A stretch of 64,000 nt of DNA from Oscheius dolichura (taxonomy: Eukaryota > Nematoda > Chromadorea > Rhabditida > Rhabditidae). Below are positions 15,012 through 25,300 of this stretch, in pieces (position 1 is the first letter of the stretch; each line of letters opens with the position of its first letter). Below the pieces are notes generated by a model. That model was not told where the DNA came from. It did not search any database and was given only the letters and a program-made list of their open reading frames with translations. The position numbers and the translations under genes are program-made. The DNA is taken from contig OW051494.1 of assembly GCA_932521035.1 (NCBI GenBank), forward strand, positions 4,822,001 to 4,886,000. Direction: 5' to 3'.

Positions 15012-16869
15012 TTCCCCTTCTATAAACATTCTTCGCACAATAGGAACACACAATAAACATATCTCTCGAACTGCGTGGATGTGCCCTGTCTGCCTTTGTG
15101 CCCTAACCAGTCCTCTTACTGCCCCCCGTTCCATATCCACCCAAGAGAGGACCACCTGGCTGTGGAGAAGATCTTCTGGAAGAGGCTCCTCGAGGGGATT
15201 TACAACCTCGTAAATGCTGTATCTAAATGAGTCCGGGGGCCTCATGCCCTGCCCAGTCACCCGCACAACGAACCACCTTCCGTTTCGCACAAACAGGCCT
15301 CCAAAGGGGGAATTCCACGGGAAGCGTGTTGACGGCCGAGAGTAACGCGATCAGCTCAAGTGATGCTCCACCGGGGGTGCCCTGTCTGCCCCATCCTTCC
15401 GTCTATTTCTGTTTTTCGTTCTTTTCTTGTCCCCCGTCCCAGTTAGAAGCCCAAACCTCGTTAGTCGACGACACAAAGAGCCTCCACGTGATCATAATCC
15501 AAATCTCTCTGGCGGCGGTCGACCGTAGTCTCTCCGGGCGAGGAGGTGTAAATTATTCGGCCATCTAATTGCCTGTAATAGTCGTGTCGTCTGCTTCTTC
15601 TTTTATATTTAATGAGGTTCCTACGCTGTCTCCTCCTCCTCCTCCCTGCCGGCGTCTCCTCCAAATACACCTGGCCAGGAAGTCTCCTTCCTATTTGCTT
15701 CTTCGTGTCTCCCTTCCACTGATTTCCGCTCCATTATACGGCTCGTGTTTTCCATTGACAAGCCCTATCCCCCAGATATGGTGATGAGGGGGGCGGCTGT
15801 CTCTTCTGTCCCCTGTCTCCTGTCCCCTGTCCCCCCGCGCATTGATTCGATTGACAGCTCTTCTTCCCGGGATCTCCTTTCTAATTGGGCCCTTCTAATT
15901 AGAACGTCATCTGAAATAATTGCTCTCAAATTACTTTCGAACTCGGATTGCCCCCTATTCTATGCTCTCTCTTCGTACTCTTTCTCCCAGCAAAAGACAA
16001 ATATTCGGGGGGAAGATTCCATTATTAGCCCGACCCGGGTGACCATTACTTTACTCTCCCCGGCTCTGGATATGTTCCGCCGGTCTCGTTTATCCCGACT
16101 ACGTGACGCACTCCTATTCAGCTGAATTCAAGCGAACCTCGACGGGCCACTGACTCCACTCCACCGACACTTGTCCAAAACATTTTCCTGCCTTTTTGTG
16201 TGTCTCCAGGAAATAAACAGCTCCCCCCAGCGACTGGGCCGTGCTTTGTCTGATCTCCCCCGAACGGCTCCTTGGCACAACGACTGCTTTAGTTTGATTT
16301 GTGTCGGTCGAACAAAAAGGTCCGTGCTCATTTTAATGAGCAGACACTGGCCGCCCTCCCCCGGCCGGTAAATGATTCACTTGTTTTGCCGTCTCCTCTA
16401 TGAATTCCTCTGCTGATTGGGGACTCCCAGGAACATCTGGTGTGGACAGCCTGGGAACCCTACATTATGGACGAGAAAGGGGTTCGTTGGTCTCGCGAGG
16501 GAGTAACCTCTTGGTCTCCGGCCACGTCTCCCCTTGTAAACAGAGATTCGTCTTGACAGGGCCCTCCTCCGCCTGCAACCCATCTGTTTCCGAGCCATAT
16601 CCCGAGGTATTTCTGCTGGTCCCCCGAAAGACTGCTCAACCGTGGTCATGTCTCCGGCAGTTCGTAAAATGTCCCCTGTTTGGTTCCTCGTGTCCTTGTC
16701 GTCTCATTGAACTTCGAATCTTACTCTGCCCGGCCAGGTAACTTCGCGTGTTGTCGGGATTCCCTTACTCTCGCCGTCTGTTTTTGAATTCCCGCCATAT
16801 GACGCTCCTCTCCTCCCTCCTTCAATTATTCCATGTATTCTCACATTTCGCTGTTTTCTGATCCGCGCC
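15012..16869. other. Pyrimidine-rich intergenic region
   Basis: No gene I can support. An open stretch at 15070-15230 encodes cysteine-bearing sequence ending NLVNAVSK, but it lacks a start or a splice acceptor. A leucine-rich frame from 15614 begins like a signal peptide but stops after 36 codons. The plus strand is consistently rich in C and T, like the sense strand of the neighbouring genes. Confidence 0.4.
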
Positions 16870-16878
16870 CTTTTCAGG
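16870..16878. repeat. Target site duplication, left
   Basis: CTTTTCAGG directly precedes the long-TIR element and is repeated exactly after it at 17642-17650. The word is a 3' splice-site sequence. Confidence 0.85.
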
Positions 16879-17641
16879 GACTATGTGTACTTAGGCCCGC
16901 GGGCCTAAGTTGTAAACCGATTTCTGGATCGGGCCTAAGTTGCAAATAAACTTCCGGATCAGGGCTAACCACTATCCGCACTCAATTGACCGATTAAAGC
17001 AAACACCCCCTCCCAAGTAAGGGCTCCTCGTCGACATGCCTGCGGTAGTAGGCAGGGGGTTCGGGGGGCGCAGCCCCCCGATTATTGTTGCCTTGTATTT
17101 TTTCCCGCTTATTAAAGGGACTGTCAGGGACCTAAGAAGCTGGCTGTAGATTTTCGCGGGCTTTGAGAAAGCGCGGGAAATGAGTTTTTCGTGCATGCGC
17201 AATTCACACGTTTCTTAATGTTTTTAATTTTTATTTTGATCACTTGATCTTACTTCCCATCAATAATAGAAGGCAGGTCAAGAAAGCGCTAGAAAATACG
17301 AAGAAATACGCTTAAACGTTCAGAATTCAAATGCGCGCCAAGCGCGGAGAGCGCTACTCGTTCACGGCGCGCCGGGACCCGTGAACGCTATTATAGGTCC
17401 CTGACAGTCCCTTTAATATCATATTTTAAGGAAAGCTCTATAGTTATGGGGCAAATTAATAATAATACTCGGGGGGCTGCGCCCCCGAACCCCCTGCCTA
17501 GTGGCTCCTCGCCTGCGGACGAGGAGCCCTTACTTGGGAGGGGGTGTTTGCTTTAATCGGTCAATTGAGTGCGGATAGTGGTTAGCCCTTATCCGGAAGT
17601 CTATTTGCAACTTAGGCCCGCGGGCCTAAGTACACGCAGTC
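16879..17641. mobile_element. Nonautonomous long-TIR DNA element (Mutator-like?)
   Basis: The two ends are inverted copies for about 200 bp. Both ends have GACT...GTGTACTTAGG, a perfect palindrome CTTAGGCCCGCGGGCCTAAG, AACTATCCGCACTCAATTGA-like words, CCCCCTCCCAAGTAAGGGC, and a GC-rich GGGGGGC/GCGCAGCC stretch. Exact 9-bp duplications flank it (16870-16878 and 17642-17650). Long terminal repeats with 9-bp target duplications fit Mutator-like elements, but no transposase is encoded and the family is inferred only from structure. A second element is nested inside at 17116-17412. Without that insertion the element would be about 460 bp. Confidence 0.85.
17116..17412. mobile_element. piggyBac-like MITE nested in the long-TIR element
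   Basis: This 297-bp element begins AGGGACTGTCAGGGACC and ends with its inverse, and is flanked by TTAA on both sides (17112-17115 and 17413-17416). TTAA duplication is the hallmark of piggyBac transposition. No coding capacity is seen. Its termini share AGGGAC-N-GTC with the element at 62096-62381, so one source family probably mobilised both. Confidence 0.85.
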
Positions 17642-17650
17642 CTTTTCAGG
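17642..17650. repeat. Target site duplication, right, forming the tkr acceptor
   Basis: CTTTTCAGG, identical to 16870-16878. This copy lies two bases before the tachykinin-receptor start codon and serves as its splice or trans-splice acceptor. Confidence 0.85.
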
Positions 17651-17652
17651 CC

Positions 17653-19364
17653 ATGGACTTCGAGTTGACCCAGCGAGTCGGCCGTCGGATCTGTAACAGC
17701 TCCTACCAGAACTCGACCGAGCCCCTGCCCAAGCTCAGCCAGCCCCTCTACTGCGACTACACCGAGTATGAAGATTCCATGTCTGTTGCCGCCTCTTCCC
17801 TCAACAGCCTGTGTTTTCAGCGGGTCACAGGCCTTCTTCGCCATGGCCTTCTTCCTCCTCATGGCCTTCGCCGTGGTTGGAAATGCCGTGGTCATGTGGA
17901 TTATCTACAAACACAAGGTAGTCTTCCGTTGTCTGTCTTCGTTGTTTAGTCATAATTTACCCCTCTGTCTATGAAAAGAAAAGTGAGAGTCGTCACAACA
18001 ACCCGACCCTCATCAGTGCAAATGAGGCTGTTTTTATAACCAAGGGCCGTCTATAGATGAGCTTCCAGGTGATGCATTTCGGCTTCAACTACTTCTTGTT
18101 CAATATGGCGCTGGCCGATCTGATGATCGCCCTTTTCAACGTTGGCACCACCTGGACATTCAACTGTAAGTCACAAATAACTGCTATCTCCAACTTTTCC
18201 TTTAGTCTACTACGACTGGTGGTACGGGTCCCTCTGCACTCCCACGACTTTCTTTGGTATAGCTCCTACTACCGTATCCGTCTTCTCAATGATGTCCCTA
18301 AGCTGGGATCGGTGAGCAAAACCAAAGTGTCGCCGTTGAACGTTGACCTCTGCAGATGCCAGGCCGTGGTTAATCCCCTCAGAAAACGGCCGCTGTCCCG
18401 GAAGAGGTCCCTCCACGCCATCACCTTCATTTGGGTCTTGTCGGCAGTCACCGCCCTGCCCCTCACCGTCGTGGCCAAAGTGGACGAGGTCTGGTTCTAC
18501 AACATCAAATGGGACCGGAGTCAGTGCAGCCCTTCTTCCTCTTCTAATCTGCTTGTTCAGGTCTCGTCCGTCGTCTTTGCAGCCAGGACGAGACTACCTA
18601 CGTGCCCATCTCCCTGTAAGTCTGTTCCTCTTCTCCCCATCCATCCTCCTCCAGGGTGAACCATATCCTCTTCGTCATCCAGTACGCTCTCCCCCTTTTC
18701 GTCCTGTCTTTCACGTTTGCTCGTATAGCCCTGGCCTTCCGTTCCACCGACGAGGCCACCGACAACAATTCCAAGGGTACGAGCCACACGAAGGCCAAGA
18801 GCAAGGTTCGTCTTCCCCCTTCCCTATCCGAGAGCGGCTCTTTCCAGGCAGTGAAGATGCTGGCCCTGATGGTGTTCGCCTTCATGTTCTGTTGGCTGCC
18901 GTACCATCTCTACCACACCTTCGAGTTGTCCGAGCTGTTCCCACCCCAGGACCAGCAGACCTCAAAGTACATCTACCTGGTCATCTACTGGATAGCCATG
19001 AGTAGCACCGCCTATAACCCGATCATCTATTGCATGGCCAATGAACGGTCAGTGGCCAAAACAACCTCGACAAAACAGCCGAGGTTCAGGTTCCGTATCG
19101 GTTTTCGCTACGCCTTCCGGTGGCTTCCCTTCATCCAATATAGCCGGGAAAACTATGAGTTCTCCCAGCTATTCCCCGAAAAGCTACGGACCATGGCAAT
19201 CTGTATGCAGATGGGGAAACGAGTGCCCGACCAGTCCAGCACCGGTCAGTACATACCGTACCCCCGGAGGGACAGCTTCAGGTTTCACATTGCACTCGGT
19301 CAACGAGACGATGACCCCGTTCCTGCCGAAGGAGAAGAAACGCAAAGTACGGGCGGCCGTGTGA
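17653..19364 (+). CDS. Tachykinin-type neuropeptide receptor (GPCR class A)
   Basis: This is a seven-transmembrane receptor related to NK1-3 and C. elegans tkr genes. The N-terminus has glycosylation sites (CNSSYQNSTE). TM1 is FAVVGNAVVMWIIYKHK; TM2 FLFNMALADLMIALFN; TM3 ends SMMSLSWDRCQAVVNPL; TM4 ITFIWVLSAVTALPLTV; TM6 ALMVFAFMFCWLPYHLYHTF; TM7 AMSSTAYNPIIYCMANERF. The signature IGFRYAFRWLPF after TM7 matches tachykinin receptors when a 42-nt intron (GTCAGT...GTTCAG) is removed. A further 37-nt intron gives a C-terminus TLHSVNETMTPFLPKEKKRK. The usual DRY motif reads DRC across an exon junction. The start ATG at 17653 lies two bases after the transposon target duplication. AATAAA is at about 19389. 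Convergent with the class B receptor downstream. Confidence 0.92.
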
Positions 19365-19572
19365 GAAGAACGTAGAGATGTTTATTTGAATAAATCTTTT
19401 CTTTTGCAATATGAACTCGGATAAGGGATATCACATGGGAGAACACATCGATGTGGACCACTGTACAAAAGGGACCGGGGGAGGAGACACCCGCATGGAG
19501 GAGAGGCCCACTCACTGGAAGTTGACCCCATTCTGCTTGCTATTTAGAGCTCTGGAAAACGGAAAAAGTTAA

Positions 19573-22333
19573 TCAAAAGAGCAGTCTGGCGTGAAGTAGC
19601 CATTCGGGTGCCCACCTCGTTTCGTCGGCGCATTCGCAAGGGGCCTTGAGGGGCGTTAGTTCACTCGGCGAGTTGTTGTTGCCCATCTCGTCATTCTGAA
19701 GCCACAAACGACATTAGCGGCCAGAGAAAGCCCCGCTTGCGACCATCGACCCCCGACATACCGGAAGCATGAGCTTGGTCGTCGAGTCGTTGCTGCCCTT
19801 CTTGGCTCGGTTCATAAACGGCGACAGGGTGCTGCCGTTGTTGTTGTCCAAGGTCGTCGTCACCTGACACGGCACAATGCATTCGGGCACAGGCACGGCT
19901 CCACGGGACGACGGCCTCGCCGGGAGGAAAGCGACTCACCTGCCCGTTGCGGGCCTGGTAGTGGGAGGCGATGCTACGAGAGCCTCGGCGCAGCTCATTC
20001 TGACTCGTGTGTTTCAGCCGATACCGTTGCCAGACGAGCTTGACCACGGAGATGACCTGAAAGGCGGGGGTGATCCTGTCCGGCGGGGACGGACCTCCTT
20101 GTTGGTGAAGCAGTAGATGATGGTGATCATCAGGCCCTGGTACATGTAGGTGAAGGAGGCACAGTACGTCCAGATGGCGAAGATCATGATATTGTCACGC
20201 GTCGGTGCAAACGGGATTGTTTGCATGATATTGGGAATTCCGAGTAGAGGGATTAGCATTAGGGCAGCCTTTACACTCTTTCTATAAGAGAGAGGATTAT
20301 AGCTACCGTAGCCCGGGTCAACTGACTTCATCTTGACAATCTCTCCCGAGGTATTATGCGACTCGCGCACCTTGATCCACAGTACCCGGATGACATTCAC
20401 AATGAAGAAGAAGTTCACCACCAGTTCCAGCATCCGCGGCCCGTCCAGGATCCAGAACTCCGGCTCGAGGTAGTAACTGCCGAGACACCGCTCCACCTTG
20501 AAATCTTTCTTGACCAGGACGACGGCCAGCCAGAGCAGCGTGTGGACAAGGGGAATACCTGAAGGAGGGAGGATTTATTGAAAACAAGGGAACGACGGAC
20601 CGTAGCCAGCCAGGGCGTAGGGTTTGATGCTGGGGTCGGACTTGAAGACGGTCAGGACGAGCTGGTTGTGGAGGACGAAGCCTTCGAGGAACATCCACAT
20701 GAAGGCCATCGTTTTGAAATATTCCAACAAGAAGTACATAAATTCACAGACAAAGGGCTGAAGAGGGACAGTTAGGAGAGGACGCGGACTGTCCCTACCA
20801 TTGTGTTGATTGTCTTCCCATCGGAGGGACTCTGATGAGGACCGTAATTTCCCGTAAAGATCAGATCAATGTAGAGGACAAGACGAATAATAACAACCAT
20901 CAGGATGGCCACCATCAGGTGGAGGTGGAGCATGTTTCGAAAGACACGGAGCCGTCTGGAAGGGACCGCTATTCTGTGGGAGGAGGATGGCGTTACCGAA
21001 AGTAGGTGAAGATAAAGATGGAGACGATGAGACAGACCAGCGACAGGCCCAGGCCGACGAACTCCAGCTTACGGGCATTCTTGGCAACCTCCTGGGCGAT
21101 CTGAACAGGACAGGTCAGTCGGGGACGATGGGCAGGAGCAAGCCTGTGCCTCACGGCTGACTGCACACTTCTCTCTCCAGAAATAAAAAGTACGAAACGA
21201 AGCCAGTTATTCTCGCTCGAAACACCGCAAGCAGAAGCCGCGAGGCACAACAGCATGCTCGTTTGTGGGTGGGGGCCGGGTGGGGGAGGAGGGGTGCCTG
21301 TGATGGTGTGAGGGGGACAGGAGTGGGACAGAGTTAGGAGGACCCCGAATAAGTAAACGTGACCCCTAGAGAGACGTTGTTCAGCTGCTGCATGATGTAG
21401 ATGACCTCCGAGTTGTAGCACATGGTGTAGTTCGTCCAGCCCCGGTCCGGCCCGTAGTCGTTCTCGTGTCGGCCCAGCCAGTAGCCGCTCGCGTGGCACT
21501 TCTTCGTGATGTTCTCTGTACATTCCCGTTTTTTCTCTTTTTTACTGTGTGTCGTGTGACTACTTTTGTGATAATGTCTGCATTTAATTCGGGCATGCAA
21601 AGGAGAGAGAAGGACAGAGACACAAGACATGCGACATGCTAGGCAGTGCGGCTGCGGTGCGGTCAGCGGGGCCGGTTACAGGACTAAGCGTACTTTGACG
21701 TCCTCGAAGTCGATCTTGAAGCAGACGGTGAAGTTCGTCCAGCCCCAGGGGTTCTCGTAGACGCCCGGCGACTTGCCAGCCCAGCGGCCCGTCTCGTCAC
21801 AGCGTTTCTCGATGAATCCTGCAAAGGGAGCCAGCTGCGAATTAAGGAAAGGATAGTTAGACAGGAGGGAGGAGTCGTCTCTAGCCGGGGAAGACGGGCC
21901 ACATGCAAAAGCTCATCGGAAAGGGAAAGGAAAGGAGGACATGGCTACTACAGAGTTATACGAAAGCCGTCTGTCTACGGAAAGGAAAAGAGCCTGTTGA
22001 ACATAAGATGATTTGTCTAGTGGCGAAATAGACTCACTCGAGGGGTCCAGCCCCTTTAAAGAAGGACACCGCAGGGTGATCGAGGTGTTGGCCGGCGTCG
22101 GCGGCCAGCACAGCACCGTATCGTACGTCGCGTTGCACCAAACAGAGCCGTCCGCTGAAATCTCCTCGTATCCCAGCCATCTGACTCATAAAAAGGGGAA
22201 GGAGAAAAGGACTCACTCGGGGCCGGGACGAGGGGGATGCCCGCAGTGGCCAGCATCTCCTCGCAGACCTGCATCGTGACGGCGACGTTGGAGTTAGGAA
22301 GAGAAACATTCCAGGGGACGCGCGGGGCGTCCA
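19573..22333 (-). CDS. Class B (secretin-type) GPCR, PDF-receptor-like
   Basis: This hormone receptor couples to G proteins. The start at 22333 follows a TTTTTCAG acceptor. The extracellular hormone domain has VCEEML, DGSVWCNATYDTVLCWPP and TLRCPSLKG (exon 22154-22038). One of two alternative exons then supplies the last two cysteines: A (21818-21694, KRCDETGRWAGKSPGVYENP then WGWTNFTVCF) or B (21515-21364, KKCHASGYWLGRHENDYG then GWTNYTMCY). TM1 follows (exon from 21100, GLGLSLVCLIVSIFIF). Later segments include LRVFRNMLHLHLM, FMWMFLEGFVLHN, RVLWIKVRE, IPLLGIPNIMQTIPFAP, MYQGLMITIIYCFTNKEV and WQRYRLKHTSQNELRRG. The tail ends in a serine/threonine-rich stretch and LLHARLLF. Sequence style best fits PDFR; SEB-type receptors are not excluded. 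Confidence 0.9.
21364..21515 (-). other. Alternative hormone-domain exon B of the class B receptor
   Basis: 152 nt, entered in phase 1 and left in phase 0. It encodes KKC...GYWLGR...GWTNYTMCY plus a longer tail (MQQLNNVSLG) leading to TM1. The acceptor is AATGTACAG and the donor GTCACG. Confidence 0.75.
21694..21818 (-). other. Alternative hormone-domain exon A of the class B receptor
   Basis: 125 nt, entered in phase 1 and left in phase 0, like exon B. It encodes KRCDETGRWAGKSPG...GWTNFTVCFKIDF. The acceptor is CTTTGCAG and the donor GTACGC. Confidence 0.75.
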
Positions 22334-25300
22334 TCCTTGAGAGACTGAAAAAGAAAAAAGAGATTAGCGAAATGATATTCGAGGGGCTGACGTAGAGGGC
22401 AGTTCTTAGCTCATATCGTATTCAACTTTGCAAATCCAGCCTCCGCCCTCTGCCCCCTCGTACAGAGTGTCAATGAGTAAAAAAAAGTTTAATCAAGGAT
22501 AATCCGACAAGTTCGAAGAAGCAGTCCAGCACGGATAAATCCGAGAAGCCCCTCGACTGCTATATCCGAGGATTCGGGGAAGAGAGGATAAAGGATACCG
22601 TAGCCAGGATATGATGACGGCCGGCCAGGAAAGATAACAAGAGGTGAGCTTATTGAGGGGAGGGATCAGATGCGCCTTGACGTACAGAGAGGGCAGGTCT
22701 ATTTCCCAGGGGCTTCCGACCGGAGGAGATAAACTGTCGGCTGACAATTAGACGCGAATCAAAGGCTATTTCAGGCGACCGTGTCCTTTGGCTACAAAAC
22801 GAGGGAGAGTTCACCCCGTCTACTTTCGGGGAAAGGACAGCGAAAGTTCTTTTTGTCTCCGGATATCGAGACGGCACCCGGGATCCTAATTGAATATAGG
22901 AGCCTCTCAACGTCCTAATTCATTCAAAAGGAAAAAAAAGTGACTCAGCCCTCGGCTACTGTAGCCTAATCTGCTTCTTATAGTTGCCTGGATGTATGAA
23001 CCCGCGGATTAACGGGTTCGAGGGGCAAGTACTCGGAAAGGGTGAGTGTCTCCCCTTTTTTGCATCCCAATCACGCGGTGATTAGATGAAACGATGATAA
23101 ATAACGCGTGGCCAGCCCGAGGATACGGTAAGAAACCGGTCGACTCGGTCGGCAATTGGAGTGCTAAGCCGGCAGTTGGACGAGGAACCATCTGGGCCGG
23201 GCCTCTTCTTTGGAGGAGACGCAAAATAACCCAATTGGGTTTGGGGAGGAGAGAGGGCTAATAACGGAAGGAAGCGAGTCGGACTGTGAAAATCAAGGGG
23301 AGACAGGGAGCGGCCGGGGGAGTAAGGGCAGAAGCCACGCGCCCGGCCCAATTTGGACTCCTTCCGGAGCTGGGGCCTGATTTGTCCAAAATGGAATCTA
23401 GCCAAGAGAAAGGGTTTCACTCATATCTGCCCGGATAAACACGGGTCTCGCCGCGTCACAGATCAGTCCTACGGTAGCCCCTTATCATCCCCTTTCCGGC
23501 TACTTCCCCTCCAAAAGAGGAGCAGTCAACTGGAACCGACTGAAATATTAACCGGAGCTTGTGACACCCTTCAAAAGTCTCTCTTTCCTCTAGGAGATTT
23601 GGGGGGAAGAGGACTGGTCGGACCATCATAAATACGGCCATCAGCGACAATTGGAAGAGTATCTGACGATGCTCCGGGGAGGTATCGAGGGCCGGGCCGA
23701 CTGGCCACGGGTTGTATACCAATCGATAGAGCTCAAAAAGTTAGTCTAGACGACTTTTTCCACCGGTGGAAAAGGCAAGGAGACGGGGAGCGACGTCGCA
23801 ATTAGGGGGCACCTTTATAAGTGGGGCTGTAATCTCTGGGTCGTTCCATAATTGAAACGTTGACGTGTGATAATGGGAACAGCTGTGTATTTTTGCGGGT
23901 TCCAGGGCAGCTCTCTGATTATTTGTGTAAATGATGAGAAAGGCCCTGTCCTCCCTGTCCTCCTCGTCCTAGGGGAACGGACTGGGAGAAGAAGGGGGAG
24001 TACGGGAGAAGGCGTCATCTCCACGGAGACCGATTTCCGAACGGCCAAAGGAAGGAGTAATTGCAAACGTGTTTTTGAGGGGGGGGACGGATTGGCCAAA
24101 CTCATTTTGCCCCGGGGCCACTTCATTAGATCTTAGAGGCAGAGGAAATGTGACATTGACCGGGAGCGACGAATCAATCCTCGACGTGCTGTTTACACGA
24201 GTTGCAGTTGTCATAAATAAAAGGCGCCGGGCCTTTTCTATTTGATTAAAGGCCCGCTCATAATATAGTCTTGATTGGAAAGGAAATAAATAGCAGGAAT
24301 AAAAATATTGTTATAGGGGAGAGGGGGGGCAGGACACTCCCCGGGGCAGGGCCCCTAATCTGATTTGGATGGGGCGAGAAGTCGTCGCGGCTCTGGGAAA
24401 GGCCCGGCACACAGACGATTCGTGCCGATTAATAATTCAGAGACATGCCACACTGACTGCCAAATTAAACCGGGCTCAATCACAAACAAAAGTCATTATT
24501 AGGGCCAGCCGGAGTGACACGCTGTCTGGGAATTCCGGGCGAGGGAGGGCCACGGGTCCCTAAAGTCATTTCGGGCCATTCAAAGAGCTCTCTGTCATCA
24601 ATCCCGTCACGGCCGAGCCGTCCTCTTAATCCGGTCGGATATGTACGAGGAACTGTACCGGGAGGGAAGAGGGGCTGACAGGCATATTATAAGACGAAGA
24701 CTTCCCCCAATAAGCGAAATGCTCCCCCGGGGGAGGGCCGGCTAGGTAGTCGGGGGAGGAAGTGGGTCCATTAGATTAACTTTTGCAGTGGGATACGGCC
24801 TGCCCGAAGTGGCCTCTGTTCTCTGGTTGGCAGCTCCTCCTTCCTGGTCGAAACTCCCCTCTATTTTCAGCTAATTCTCTGCTCTTCATCAGCGCGTGAT
24901 TCTCGAAAATAATAAGGGGGTGATGGGATGGTGGATACGTTGAATGAAGCGATTAGCAAGGGGAGACTGGCTTCGAAAGAGAGGGGCCGAGTCGAGGTGC
25001 TACACGAGAAATCCAATTATTTATACATTTGGAGTGGGAGGATCCGTCTCCCCTTCCAGATCAGCCAAATGTCTCATCTACACAAAATTAGGACGAGTTC
25101 CGTCAATGAACGCCTACTATTTTGACGGCGGATGGGGGCTTCTGGGAAGGCAAAGGGCTTCTCTGATAAGGAGATAATAGGACAGGATCACAGGACGCGG
25201 GGGATACCAGGAACGGAGAAGACCCGACGAGAGGAGGGGGCAGACGAAGGGGGGAGGGCACCGCCGAAACCATGAGAGGACCAGTAAAGGGCCTTTGGGC

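Noticed and set aside
15062..15231. Cysteine-bearing open stretch ending NLVNAVSK
   Set aside because: Protein-like in appearance, but it has no start codon and no usable splice acceptor after the preceding in-frame stop.
15614..16125. Signal-peptide-like start MRFLRCLLLLLPAG and a following Ser/Leu-rich frame
   Set aside because: The first frame stops after 36 codons. Joining it to the second needs a weak donor, and the residues follow the C/T-rich composition.
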